64,000 bases of DNA from Sphingorhabdus sp. M41 (GTDB lineage: Bacteria; Pseudomonadota; Alphaproteobacteria; Sphingomonadales; Sphingomonadaceae): NCBI RefSeq assembly GCF_001586275.1, contig NZ_CP014545.1, forward strand, positions 2,382,501 through 2,446,500. The letters are read 5' to 3'. The notes below the pieces were generated by a model that made no database searches, was not told where the DNA came from, and worked only from the letters and a program-made list of their open reading frames with translations. The position numbers and the translations under genes are program-made. Positions 54,904-63,961 of the stretch are shown one piece after another (the stretch's first letter is position 1; each line of letters opens with the position of its first letter).

Positions 54904-56115
54904 ATGAAAATCACCACTGATAAGAACCAGTTATCGCAACCCGCTGCACCGCAATGGTTCGATGTCGGCGGAAACCGCTTGCGGCTCGTCCGCACGGCAC
55001 CGGAGCGCCTTTCCGCGCTGGTGGACATGCTCGAGGGAGCAGAAAAAAGCCTGAAATTATTCTTCTACATGTTCGAGGATGACGGCTTGGGCCGAAGGAT
55101 TCTGGATATTCTGATTGCCGCCTGCGAGCGCGGCCTGGCGGTGGAAATGATGGTCGACAGTTTCGGATCCAATGGCGCTCCGCGCAGTTTTTTTGATCCG
55201 CTGATCGATGCAGGCGGCAAATTCAGGGTTTTCAGCCCGCGTTTTTCCACCAGCTATTTTGTCCGCAATCATCAGAAGATGATCATCGCGGACGATTGCT
55301 GCGCCCTGATCGGCGGATTCAATATCGCCGATGAATATTTCGATATGCATTCGCAGGCTCAGGATAATGGCCCGAGTGCGGAAAGCTGGGAAGATCTCGG
55401 CCTCCAGATCGAGGGGCCTGAGGTCGAAAATCTGGCCGATTATTATCGGCTTTTGTCCAACTGGGTTTACCGGGACAATGGCAACATGCGTTTGCTGCGG
55501 AGGATGGTGCGCCACTGGGAGGCAGGCGAAGGCCAGTTTCAGTGGCTGCTCGGGGGGCCGAGCAATCGCCTGAGCCGCTGGGCACGGGCGATCAAGAATG
55601 ATCTGGAGAACGGCAGCAGGCTTGATCTCGTCACCGCGTATTTTTCCCCTGGCCAAGGGCTTTTGCGCCGGATCGGCGGATTGTCAAAGCGCGGCGGGCA
55701 AAGCCGGATCATATTGCCGGGCAAAACCGACAATGGCGCAACCATGGGGGCGAGTCGGCTGCTATACGGATATCTGCTGAAGCGACACGCTCATCTTTTC
55801 GAATATCAACCCAGACGACTCCACACCAAATTGGTGATCGTCGATGACGCCGTCTATGTCGGTTCGGCCAATTTCGATTTGCGCAGTCTGTTTATCAATG
55901 TGGAAATGATGCTGCGGATCGAAGATGCCGGCTTCGCCAATCATGCGCGTACCGTGATTGATATCTTGCACGAAGATGCCGAGACGATCACGCCGGAACT
56001 GCACAAATCCCGCCGGACTTTTCTCAATCGACTACGTTGGACAATATCCTATTTTCTCGTCAACACGCTCGACTATCGCGTTACCCGCAGATTAAATTTC
56101 GGCATCCGGAAATAG
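54904..56115 (+). CDS. Phospholipase D / cardiolipin synthase-like protein
   Basis: A 403-residue protein with two HKD motifs. The first is NHQKMIIADD with GGFNIADEYFD; the second is LHTKLVIVDDAVYVGSANFDLRS. The domain spacing (about 130 and 300) fits cardiolipin synthase-type phospholipase D enzymes, which join or split phosphatidyl groups. There is no N-terminal membrane span as in ClsA, so it resembles ClsB/C or a cytoplasmic member. An alternative start at 54862 lacks a ribosome site. It stands next to a beta-lactamase-like lipoprotein gene. Confidence 0.92.
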   Translation: MKITTDKNQLSQPAAPQWFDVGGNRLRLVRTAPERLSALVDMLEGAEKSLKLFFYMFEDDGLGRRILDILIAACERGLAVEMMVDSFGSNGAPRSFFDPLIDAGGKFRVFSPRFSTSYFVRNHQKMIIADDCCALIGGFNIADEYFDMHSQAQDNGPSAESWEDLGLQIEGPEVENLADYYRLLSNWVYRDNGNMRLLRRMVRHWEAGEGQFQWLLGGPSNRLSRWARAIKNDLENGSRLDLVTAYFSPGQGLLRRIGGLSKRGGQSRIILPGKTDNGATMGASRLLYGYLLKRHAHLFEYQPRRLHTKLVIVDDAVYVGSANFDLRSLFINVEMMLRIEDAGFANHARTVIDILHEDAETITPELHKSRRTFLNRLRWTISYFLVNTLDYRVTRRLNFGIRK

Positions 56116-56241
56116 TTGGCACATTCCGCAGATCTGCTGATTTGCCAGCCTGCGGGAACAACCTGCCGCAGCAGAAGAATCATTCACCGCAATCGGCAAT
56201 TTTGCCCCTGTTCAGACTGAGGCGCTTAGCTAGAAGGATAT

Positions 56242-57366
56242 ATGAACATTCAAACAGCAGAGAAGCGTGAACGCTTGAGATATTTTCGCCATATATCGAT
56301 ATTGGTGCTGACCGTCACGCTGAGCGCCTGTGTTTCGGCGCCAAACCGGCCGGTGGCGCGACCGGACAATGCTCCGCCCCCCGTCTATCAGAACCGGGCA
56401 CCATCAGCGCCACCTCGCGTTGACAATGCTCGGGAACTGCCCAATCCTGCTCTGGTGCGGGAAATCGATCAGCTATGGCGGACTTTTCCTGGAAAAACCG
56501 GGATTGCCGTCAAACGGATTGATGGTGGATGGGAATTCGGACACCGGTCCGACGAATATTTCCCGCAGCAAAGCGTTTCCAAGCTTTGGGTGGCGATGGC
56601 CATGCTCGACAAGATCGATCAGGGCCGCGCATCCCTGTCCGACCCGATCCGCATCGGCAAGGAAGACCTGACCGTCTTTCATCAGCCAATGGCGGTCGAA
56701 GTGGAACGGGAAGGCTCGGTCGTAAAGTCGGTTTACACATTGCTCGAAAAGGCGCTTGCCAGCAGCGACAATACCGCCAATGACGCCTTGCTTCGTCATG
56801 CCGGCGGGCCGGATGCCGTCCGCCGTTTCATCGCGAAAAATTCGCTCGGGAAAATCCGCTTCGGGCCCGGCGAGCGATTGCTGCAAAGCGGTATTGCCGG
56901 AATGGAGTGGAAGCAGGACCTGTCCTACCGGCGAACTTTCTACGCGGCCCGCGCCAAAATACCGGTCGAGCAGCGACGGCAATCTCTCAACGCCTATCTC
57001 GCCGATCCGGTTGATGGCGCCAGTCCGATTGCGATCGTTCGCGCCCTCGACAAATTGGCCCGCGGCGAATTGCTCTCCGATAATTCGACGAAGTTGCTGC
57101 AGTCCATATTGAAACGCACGCGGAGCGGTCCGAACCGGCTAAAGGCGGGCGTACCGGCAGGTTGGGAATTCCTCCACAAGACCGGGACCGGTCAAGTTCT
57201 GGGGTCGATGGCGACCGGATATAATGATATCGGCATCATGACCGCACCCGACGGCACGCGCTATGCGGTGGTCGTGATGATGGGAGATACGACCGCTTCG
57301 ATCCCCGAACGCATGCGTATGATGCAGGCGGTGACACGCGCGGTCGCCCGCTACCACCCTGGTTAG
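56242..57366 (+). CDS. Class A beta-lactamase-like serine hydrolase lipoprotein
   Basis: A 374-residue lipoprotein with lipobox LSAC (Cys30) and a Pro-rich linker. The catalytic fold shows Ser111 and Lys114 in SVSK, the SDN loop at 175-177 in SSDNTANDAL, and KTG in HKTGTGQVLG. Counting on from the SDN serine, a Glu (211, ERLLQ) falls where class A enzymes have Glu166, but the usual Asn170 is Gln. It could be a penicillin-binding hydrolase or a true beta-lactamase; activity cannot be told from sequence. The lipid anchor would place it at the outer membrane. Confidence 0.85.
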   Translation: MNIQTAEKRERLRYFRHISILVLTVTLSACVSAPNRPVARPDNAPPPVYQNRAPSAPPRVDNARELPNPALVREIDQLWRTFPGKTGIAVKRIDGGWEFGHRSDEYFPQQSVSKLWVAMAMLDKIDQGRASLSDPIRIGKEDLTVFHQPMAVEVEREGSVVKSVYTLLEKALASSDNTANDALLRHAGGPDAVRRFIAKNSLGKIRFGPGERLLQSGIAGMEWKQDLSYRRTFYAARAKIPVEQRRQSLNAYLADPVDGASPIAIVRALDKLARGELLSDNSTKLLQSILKRTRSGPNRLKAGVPAGWEFLHKTGTGQVLGSMATGYNDIGIMTAPDGTRYAVVVMMGDTTASIPERMRMMQAVTRAVARYHPG

Positions 57367-57369
57367 CGC

Positions 57370-57564
57370 TTATTCGGTTTCGGCGGGAACAGCTTGCCCG
57401 TCGTCGATTGAATCAGGCGGCGTGTTGCGCTCGTCGAGCATTTTTGCCGCTTCGTCCAGCGCCTGAGCTTCGCCGACGGTAACGCCACCGGGGCCCGGAT
57501 CATTTTGCGCCGGACCGCAAGCCGCCAATCCGGTCAATAAGAGGGCACTGAAAATCTTTCTCAT
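57370..57564 (-). CDS. Small lipoprotein, unknown function
   Basis: A 64-residue lipoprotein with lipobox LAAC (Cys16): MRKIFSALLLTGLAACGP. The mature part is short and acidic (EAQALDEAAKMLDERNTPPD, then a Gly/Asp tail). It is convergent with the serine hydrolase gene, with 3 bp between stops. No family recognised; the short Glu/Asp tail may bind cations or a partner. Confidence 0.7.
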   Translation of the reverse strand: MRKIFSALLLTGLAACGPAQNDPGPGGVTVGEAQALDEAAKMLDERNTPPDSIDDGQAVPAETE

Positions 57565-57602
57565 CGCATCTCCATAACCGCAATTCAGGCCCGGCCAAAG
57601 AC

Positions 57603-57635
57603 AAAAAAAAGGGCCATCCGAAGACAGCCCTTTTT
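57603..57635 (-). terminator. Rho-independent terminator of the Ala-rich lipoprotein gene
   Basis: On the minus strand, AAAAAGGGC-type and GCCC arms (57606-57614 and 57627-57635) form a stem with a 12-nt loop, followed by eight T residues. It begins 20 bp after the stop codon. Confidence 0.85.
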
Positions 57636-57654
57636 CGCAAACTGATAGAAAAGC

Positions 57655-57990
57655 TTAGTTAACTGCTTTTTTCGCAGCAGCGGCAGCTTTGTCTACTGCA
57701 TCGTTGGCAGCTTCTTTAGCAGCGGTGCCAGCAGCATCAGCAGCAGCGCCGGCAGCGACAGCAGCTTCGCCAGCTGCATCAGCAGCTTCTGCGGTTGCTT
57801 CAACAGCGGCGTCGCCCATTGCGTCAGCTTCGCCTTCAGCAGCTTCCATGGCATCGTCAGCGGCTTCTTCAGCGGTTGCTTCTGTGCCTTCTACTGTTTC
57901 TTCAACGCCGGTTTCAGCATTGTCTGCGCCAGAACATGCGGCCAGGCCTAGTGCAGCGGCCAAAACGATTGATGTTGTAACTTTTTTCAT
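57655..57990 (-). CDS. Alanine-rich helical lipoprotein
   Basis: A 111-residue lipoprotein with lipobox LAAC (Cys19). The mature part is over half Ala, Glu, Asp and Gly with almost no hydrophobic core (EEAADDAMEAAEGEADAMG, AGEAAVAAGAAADAAGTAAK), ending in Lys-rich sequence. The regular Ala spacing indicates one long amphipathic helix, as in Lpp-like or stress-linked small lipoproteins. GGGTTACC precedes the ATG. No family assigned. Confidence 0.78.
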   Translation of the reverse strand: MKKVTTSIVLAAALGLAACSGADNAETGVEETVEGTEATAEEAADDAMEAAEGEADAMGDAAVEATAEAADAAGEAAVAAGAAADAAGTAAKEAANDAVDKAAAAAKKAVN

Positions 57991-58186
57991 TGGGGTAACC
58001 CTCTATTATATTCCTCAAAAACCACGCATGCCGGGATTTCTTCGATTTCCTTTGGCATGCGGTGCGCATCTTTACCGATATGGCGGATTGAACGCAATGA
58101 AGAACCTGTTTCCGGAATTTCCCGCTTTGTAAATTCTCGTAGACTGCCCGCCAGAAACAAAAGCCAAAGGTAGAATATCAAGCCGA

Positions 58187-58215
58187 TTGACCAGATATAA
58201 AGATTTCTTTATATA
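58187..58215 (+). promoter_or_regulatory. Promoter with overlapping 20-bp palindromic operator, ArsR-methyltransferase operon
   Basis: TTGACC (-35, 58187-58192), a 17-bp spacer and TATATA (-10, 58210-58215) make a near-consensus sigma-70 promoter. A palindrome ATATAAAGAT/TTCTTTATAT (58195-58214), matching at 18 of 20 positions, occupies the spacer and -10. Transcription would begin near 58222, so the ATG at 58226 would be nearly leaderless; no Shine-Dalgarno is present. A repressor at the palindrome would block polymerase. Confidence 0.7.
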
Positions 58216-58225
58216 GCCTTTCGAC

Positions 58226-59245
58226 ATGGACCATATCTTGAACATATTCCGAGCACTCGCCGACCCGACGCGGTTACGAATCATGCTTTTGCTGCAAAAA
58301 ATGGAACTGGCCGTCGGCGAACTTGCTCAAATTCTGGATCAAAGCCAGCCCCGCATCTCCCGACACATCAGAATATTGGATGAAGCCGGGCTGGCAGAAC
58401 GCCGAAAAGAAGGCAGCTGGGTGTTTCTGAAACCCGGTCCAGCATCCGAGCTGGAAATATTGGGACGCATCTTTCGGTCGGCCAAGGTTGCGAAGTCCGA
58501 GCAGGCGATTCAGGATCAAGCGCAGCTATCACTGGTACGCAAGGCACGGGCCGAAATGGCGGAGCGCTATTTTTCGGCCCATGCCGAAGAATGGGACGCA
58601 ATCCGGTCGCTGCATTTGCCCGAAGCGGAAGTCGAGCGGGCGATGCTCGCTCTGCTGCGAGACGCGCAACTCGGCAAGATGCTGGATATCGGGACCGGGA
58701 CAGGACGGATGGTCGAACTGTTCGGACCATCAGCCATATCGATCATCGCGCTCGACAAAAGCCCGGAAATGTTACGGCTGGCCCGAGCGAAATTGCTCGA
58801 AAGCGAGACCGAGAACGGATCCAACCTGATTGAAAAGACCGAGCTCAAGCAAGGCGATTTCAACCGGCTGCCTGTCGACAGCAATGCCGTCGACAGTGTC
58901 ATCCTGCATCAGGTATTGCATTATGCCCAGCATCCGGAAGCCGTGCTCGTCGAAGTGTCCCGCGTGCTGAAATCCGATGGTCTCGTTCTGATCGCGGATT
59001 TTGCTGCGCATGACCGGGAAGATCTTCGTACCGAACATGCTCATGCACGTCTCGGCTTTAGCGATGACAGCATGAAACGCTGGCTCACCGAGTCAAAGCT
59101 CGAGCTGGTGCAAACCAGAACGCTGGACGGGGGCGAACTGACGGTCAAAATATGGGTCGCCAGAAAGCCGCGCATTCCAAGCCTGCATCCCGATTCCTCC
59201 GAATTGGCCTCCCAAACTGAACATTTGAAAAGAGCATCAGCATGA
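58226..59245 (+). CDS. ArsR-family regulator fused to a SAM-dependent methyltransferase
   Basis: A 339-residue fusion. The N-terminal ArsR winged helix (about 1-95) has MDHILNIFRALADPTRLRIM, LDQSQPRISRHIRIL and EKRKEGSWVFLKP-like ERRKEGSWVFLKPGP. The C-terminal class I methyltransferase has the SAM-binding motif MLDIGTGTGRMVELFG, then IIALDKSPEML, and DSVILHQVLHYAQHPEAVL. It overlaps metF by 4 bp (ATGA) and is first in a metF/metH operon. The context suggests it senses S-adenosylmethionine or S-adenosylhomocysteine, like SahR-type ArsR regulators; that is inference. No ArsR metal-binding CVC motif is seen. Confidence 0.9.
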   Translation: MDHILNIFRALADPTRLRIMLLLQKMELAVGELAQILDQSQPRISRHIRILDEAGLAERRKEGSWVFLKPGPASELEILGRIFRSAKVAKSEQAIQDQAQLSLVRKARAEMAERYFSAHAEEWDAIRSLHLPEAEVERAMLALLRDAQLGKMLDIGTGTGRMVELFGPSAISIIALDKSPEMLRLARAKLLESETENGSNLIEKTELKQGDFNRLPVDSNAVDSVILHQVLHYAQHPEAVLVEVSRVLKSDGLVLIADFAAHDREDLRTEHAHARLGFSDDSMKRWLTESKLELVQTRTLDGGELTVKIWVARKPRIPSLHPDSSELASQTEHLKRASA

Positions 59246-60198
59246 ACAATCCAGCACGGCCAAAGGGTTTAATCGAACTGGAAGAGGCCAAACGCGCGCT
59301 TGATGTACCCTTGTTCGCAGGATTGAGCGGAGACGCCGATGTTTCGTTCGAATTTTTCCCGCCCAAATCCGAAAAGATGGAACAAACCCTGTGGGATAGC
59401 GTGGTCACTCTCGAGCCGCTCAATCCGCGATTTGTATCGGTGACCTATGGTGCCGGCGGCACCACCCGTGAGCGCACCCATGCGACGGTGGCCAGGATTG
59501 CGAAGGAAACCAATATTCCGGCTGCGGCACATCTGACTTGCGTCGGCGCGAGCAAAGCGGAGATCGCGGAAGTTGCCCGGTCCTATTGGGACGCGGGCGT
59601 ACGCCATATTGTCGCCTTGCGCGGCGATCCACCCGCAGAGGGCCAGGCCTTCGAACCACATCCGCAAGGCTATGCCAGTGCCGCAGAGCTGGTAAAGGGG
59701 CTGACCGATATCGCGCCATTTGAAATTTCGGTTGCCGCTTATCCGGAAACCCATCCGGAAGCCAGTTGCCCGCAAAGCGACCTCGACAATCTCAAGCGCA
59801 AGCTTGATGCCGGAGCCAGTCGGGCAATCACCCAGTTTTTCTTTACCGCAGAAGCTTTTTTCCGCTTCCGCGATGCGGCGGCTGCAGCCGGCATCGACGC
59901 CGAGTTGGTGCCAGGTATCTTGCCGGTTTCCAATGTAGCTCAGACGCGCAAATTTGCCGGCATGTGCGGCGCGGAAATCCCGCCATGGATGAATGATCTG
60001 TTTGAAGGGCTGGACGACCATCCCTCGGCACGGCAACTGATCGCCGCCACGGTAGCAGCGGAACTCTGCCGCAAGCTTTATGCCGGCGGCGTTCGCCAGT
60101 TTCATTTTTACACGCTCAACCGAGCAGAACTTAGCTACGCCATTTGTCACTTGCTCGGCAAGCGACCCACTGGCGAACGACAGGAGAAAGCGGCATGA
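59242..60198 (+). CDS. metF: Methylenetetrahydrofolate reductase
   Basis: A 318-residue FAD enzyme that makes 5-methyltetrahydrofolate. VSFEFFPPKSEKMEQTLWDSV is the family start; PRFVSVTYGAGGTTRERTH, AHLTCVGASKAEI, HIVALRGDPP, TQFFFTAEAFFRF and the C-terminal FHFYTLNRAEL are conserved. It overlaps the ArsR gene by 4 bp and the first metH gene by 4 bp, so translation is coupled. Confidence 0.97.
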   Translation: MNNPARPKGLIELEEAKRALDVPLFAGLSGDADVSFEFFPPKSEKMEQTLWDSVVTLEPLNPRFVSVTYGAGGTTRERTHATVARIAKETNIPAAAHLTCVGASKAEIAEVARSYWDAGVRHIVALRGDPPAEGQAFEPHPQGYASAAELVKGLTDIAPFEISVAAYPETHPEASCPQSDLDNLKRKLDAGASRAITQFFFTAEAFFRFRDAAAAAGIDAELVPGILPVSNVAQTRKFAGMCGAEIPPWMNDLFEGLDDHPSARQLIAATVAAELCRKLYAGGVRQFHFYTLNRAELSYAICHLLGKRPTGERQEKAA

Positions 60199-61244
60199 CC
60201 AACGCACGCGAACAATTGCAGAAACTGGCCGCCGAACGCATTCTGGTGTTCGACGGCGGCTATGGCACGGCGATCCAGAACTACCGTCTCGGCGAAGAGG
60301 ATTATCGTGGCAATCTTGATCTGACCGATGATCAGAAGGGCAATAACGACCTGCTCAGCCTGACCCGGCCGGACATCATTGAAGCCATCCATACATCCTA
60401 TCTCGAAGCCGGCGCTGACATCGTCGAAACCAATACATTCAGTTCCACCGTGATCAGCCAGGCCGATTATGGTTGCGAGCATCTGGTCCGGGATCTGAAC
60501 GTCAAATCGGCTGAAATTGCGCGGGCCGCCTGCGACAAGGCAGAAGCCAAGGATGGCCGGCCGCGCTTTGTTGCCGGGTCCGTTGGCCCCACCAACAAGA
60601 CGCTGTCCCTGTCCCCCGATGTCAATGACCCCGGTTTTCGGGAAATCGATTATGATTATCTGAAGGGCGTCTATCGTGACCAATGCGATGCCTTGATCGA
60701 CGGCGGGGTCGACTTTCTGCTGATCGAAACCATCTTTGATACGCTCAACGCCAAATGCGCCGGCATGGCAGCCATGGAAGCCGCCGAAGCAAGCGGCCGG
60801 GACGTGCCGCTGATGATATCGATGACCCTGACCGATCTGTCCGGGCGAAATCTGTCAGGCCATACGGTCGAGGCTTTCTGGCACGCGGTCCGGCATCTGA
60901 AGCCGCTGACCATCGGGCTCAACTGTTCCTTCGGGGCCGACCAGCTCCGCCCGCATCTGGCGATGCTGTCGAAAGAGGCGGACTGCCTGATCATGGCCTA
61001 TCCCAATGCCGGCCTGCCCAATGATCTCGGCGAATATGACGAAATGCCGGATGAGACGGCGGAATTGATCGGCGATTGGCTGAAGGACGGATTGGTCAAT
61101 ATCGTCGGCGGCTGCTGCGGGACCACACCGGACCATATTGCAGCCATTGCAAAGGCGCTGTCTGACCAGGAACCGCGCAAGATACCGACGATTGCCGTAC
61201 ACACACGCCTCTCTGGCCTGGAACCGTTCAACATGGCGGCGTGA
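60195..61244 (+). CDS. metH: Methionine synthase, homocysteine-binding half (split MetH)
   Basis: A 349-residue homocysteine methyltransferase domain, equal to the first third of E. coli MetH. VFDGGYGTAIQNYRLGEEDYRG is the family start; GADIVETNTFSSTVISQ follows. The zinc cysteines are in GLNCSFG and NIVGGCCGTTPDHIAAI. The chain ends there, with no folate or cobalamin domain, which are encoded by the next gene. AGGAGA precedes the ATG, which overlaps the metF stop. Confidence 0.95.
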   Translation: MTNAREQLQKLAAERILVFDGGYGTAIQNYRLGEEDYRGNLDLTDDQKGNNDLLSLTRPDIIEAIHTSYLEAGADIVETNTFSSTVISQADYGCEHLVRDLNVKSAEIARAACDKAEAKDGRPRFVAGSVGPTNKTLSLSPDVNDPGFREIDYDYLKGVYRDQCDALIDGGVDFLLIETIFDTLNAKCAGMAAMEAAEASGRDVPLMISMTLTDLSGRNLSGHTVEAFWHAVRHLKPLTIGLNCSFGADQLRPHLAMLSKEADCLIMAYPNAGLPNDLGEYDEMPDETAELIGDWLKDGLVNIVGGCCGTTPDHIAAIAKALSDQEPRKIPTIAVHTRLSGLEPFNMAA

Positions 61245-61345
61245 GCGGCCTGCCTTCGCTTCGCATTGTGCAGCCAAGGCGCAAATAACGTAATTATAAT
61301 TGTCTCTCGGCTGCGGTCGGGACAAACGGATAATATCACAAGATT

Positions 61346-63961
61346 ATGACACAGTCCTCTTCTACCAATTTCGTCAATATCGGCGAACGCACCAATGTTA
61401 CCGGCTCTGCACGTTTCAAGAAGCTCATCCTCAACGATGACTATGAAGCTGCGGTCGAAGTCGCCCGCCAGCAGGTCGAGAATGGCGCGCAGGTGATCGA
61501 TATCAATATGGACGAGGGTCTGCTCGACGCGCATCATGCGATGACGACATTTCTGAAGCTGATTTCCGCCGAGCCGGATATCGCGCGCGTGCCGGTGATG
61601 ATCGACAGCAGCAAATGGTCGGTGATCGAAGCGGGGCTGAAATGCGTATCCGGCAAGCCGATCGTCAACAGTATCTCGATGAAGGAAGGCGAAGAGGAGT
61701 TTCTCAACCATGCGCGCAAATGCATGGCTTATGGCGCCGCCGTTGTCGTCATGGCCTTTGATGAAACCGGACAGGCCGATACCAAGGACCGCAAGATCGA
61801 GATTTGCGAACGCGCCTACAAGCTGCTCACCGGAATCGGCTTCCCGCCGGAAGATATTATCTTCGACCCCAATGTCTTTGCGATCGCGACCGGTATTGAC
61901 GAACATCGCCGCTATGGCCTCGATTTCATCGAGGCGACCCGCGAAATCCGCAAGCGCTGCCCGCATGTCCATATTTCCGGCGGCCTTTCCAATCTCTCCT
62001 TCAGCTTTCGCGGCAACGAGCCGGTGCGCAAGGCGATGCACAGCGTCTTTCTCTATCATGCGATTCCCGCGGGCATGGACATGGCGATCGTCAACGCCGG
62101 CCAGCTGGATATTTATGATGATATCGATCCGGAACTGCGCGAGCTTTGCGAAGATGTGATATTCGACCGCCGCGACGATGCCACCGACCGGCTGATCACG
62201 CTCGCCGAAAAATTCCGTGGCACCGATGAAGTCGCGGAAAAGGCGGCGGCAGAATGGCGCGGCTATGAAGTGCACAAGCGTCTGGAACATGCGCTGGTAA
62301 AAGGCATCGACGCGCATATCGTCGAAGATACCGAGGAAATGCGACTGGCGGTCAAGAATCGTTCAGGCCGGCCGATCGAAGTGATCGAAGGCCCGCTGAT
62401 GGATGGCATGAATATCGTCGGTGATCTGTTCGGATCGGGCAAGATGTTCCTGCCGCAAGTGGTGAAATCCGCTCGTGTCATGAAAAAGGCCGTTGCCCAT
62501 CTCTTCCCTTATATCGAGGCAGAGAAAGACGAAAAGGCCAAGGGCAAGGGCAAGATCATCATGGCCACGGTCAAGGGCGATGTGCACGATATCGGCAAGA
62601 ATATCGTTGGCGTTGTGCTGCAGTGCAATGGCTTTGAAGTCATCGATCTCGGCGTGATGGTATCGTGGACCGATATTTTGAAGGCCGCCAACGAGAACAA
62701 TGCGGATATCATTGGCCTTTCCGGCCTGATCACGCCTTCGCTCGACGAGATGGTGACGGTCGCGGAAGAAATGGAACGGGCAAAAATGCAGACGCCGTTG
62801 TTGATCGGCGGCGCAACCACCTCCAAGACTCACACGGCGTTGCGCATCGAACCCGCCTATACCGGCCCGACCATCCATGTGCTCGATGCCAGCCGCGCCG
62901 TCGGCGTGGCCTCGCAACTGGTCAGCGACACGCAGGCCGTCGGCTTTATCGCCAAGACCCGGGAAGATTATGAACAGGTCCGCATCGCGCGAGCGGGCAA
63001 GACCGGAAAGAAACTGGCGACGCTCGAAGAAGCCCGCGCCAATGCGGCCAAGGTCGACATGTCCCTCAAGGCTGCGGCACCGGCTAAACCGGGGTTGCAT
63101 GTGTACGAGGACTGGGATCTGGCGGAGTTGCGGAATTATATCGACTGGACTCCGTTTTTCCGGGCCTGGGAACTGGCCGGCAACTATCCCGCCATCCTGA
63201 CCGACAAGATCGTCGGCGAAAGCGCCAGCGATCTGTTCCGCGATGCCCAGGTGATGCTCGACAAGATTATCGAGGAGAAATGGCTGACTGCTAAGGGCGT
63301 GGCTGGCATCTGGCGGGCGCGGCGGGAAGGCGATGACATATTGGTCTCGCCGGAAAATGAAGAATTCACCCTGCCTATGTTGCGGCAACAGGTGGTCAAG
63401 CGCGGCGGCAAGCCGAATAATTGCCTCGCCGATTTTATCGACAGCGCGGATGACTGGATCGGTGGCTTTGCCGTCACCGCCGGCCATGGCATTGACGAGC
63501 ATGTCCAGCGGTTCGAGATGGACAAGGATGATTATAACAGCATCCTGTTAAAAGCACTGGCAGACCGGCTGGCCGAAGCCTTTGCCGAGCGCATGCATGA
63601 ACATGTCCGGAAAGACCTGTGGGGCTATGCCGCAGACGAGAATCTCAACAACAAGGATCTGGTTCGGGAAAAATACAAGGGCATTCGCCCTGCCCCCGGC
63701 TACCCGGCTTGCCCGGATCACAGCCTCAAGCCGATATTGTTCGATATGCTCAATGCAACGGAGAATACCGGCATCGAGCTGACCAGCGGCTTCGCGATGA
63801 CGCCGACTGCAGCGGTTTCGGGTTTCTATTTTGCCCACCCGGAGGCTGACTATTTCGGCGTAGCGCGGATCAGCGAAGATCAGGTTGAAGAATATGCGAC
63901 AAGGCGCGGCGTATCCGTCGACCAGGCGCGGCAATGGTTGCGGCCCAATTTGAACGAATAA
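61346..63961 (+). CDS. metH: Methionine synthase, folate/cobalamin/reactivation half (split MetH)
   Basis: An 871-residue protein equal to the rest of MetH. The pterin-binding domain (about 1-270) has [20 protein letters not shown]. The cap/cobalamin domains have the DxHxxG lower-ligand motif [15 protein letters not shown] (His about residue 416) and [14 protein letters not shown]. The C-terminal activation domain that binds S-adenosylmethionine has [12 protein letters not shown] and [14 protein letters not shown]. It must work with the homocysteine-binding protein encoded 101 bp upstream to complete one B12-dependent methyl transfer. No riboswitch is visible in the 101-bp gap. Confidence 0.95.
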   Translation: MTQSSSTNFVNIGERTNVTGSARFKKLILNDDYEAAVEVARQQVENGAQVIDINMDEGLLDAHHAMTTFLKLISAEPDIARVPVMIDSSKWSVIEAGLKCVSGKPIVNSISMKEGEEEFLNHARKCMAYGAAVVVMAFDETGQADTKDRKIEICERAYKLLTGIGFPPEDIIFDPNVFAIATGIDEHRRYGLDFIEATREIRKRCPHVHISGGLSNLSFSFRGNEPVRKAMHSVFLYHAIPAGMDMAIVNAGQLDIYDDIDPELRELCEDVIFDRRDDATDRLITLAEKFRGTDEVAEKAAAEWRGYEVHKRLEHALVKGIDAHIVEDTEEMRLAVKNRSGRPIEVIEGPLMDGMNIVGDLFGSGKMFLPQVVKSARVMKKAVAHLFPYIEAEKDEKAKGKGKIIMATVKGDVHDIGKNIVGVVLQCNGFEVIDLGVMVSWTDILKAANENNADIIGLSGLITPSLDEMVTVAEEMERAKMQTPLLIGGATTSKTHTALRIEPAYTGPTIHVLDASRAVGVASQLVSDTQAVGFIAKTREDYEQVRIARAGKTGKKLATLEEARANAAKVDMSLKAAAPAKPGLHVYEDWDLAELRNYIDWTPFFRAWELAGNYPAILTDKIVGESASDLFRDAQVMLDKIIEEKWLTAKGVAGIWRARREGDDILVSPENEEFTLPMLRQQVVKRGGKPNNCLADFIDSADDWIGGFAVTAGHGIDEHVQRFEMDKDDYNSILLKALADRLAEAFAERMHEHVRKDLWGYAADENLNNKDLVREKYKGIRPAPGYPACPDHSLKPILFDMLNATENTGIELTSGFAMTPTAAVSGFYFAHPEADYFGVARISEDQVEEYATRRGVSVDQARQWLRPNLNE

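Noticed and set aside
61245-61345. Riboswitch (cobalamin or SAM/SAH) before the second metH gene
   Set aside because: The 101-bp gap is too short for a cobalamin riboswitch and shows no conserved B12-box or SAH-element pattern I can identify.
60998-62317. Long open frame (439 codons) on the minus strand
   Set aside because: Antisense across the metH genes; a similar one at 62363-63502 is also a shadow.
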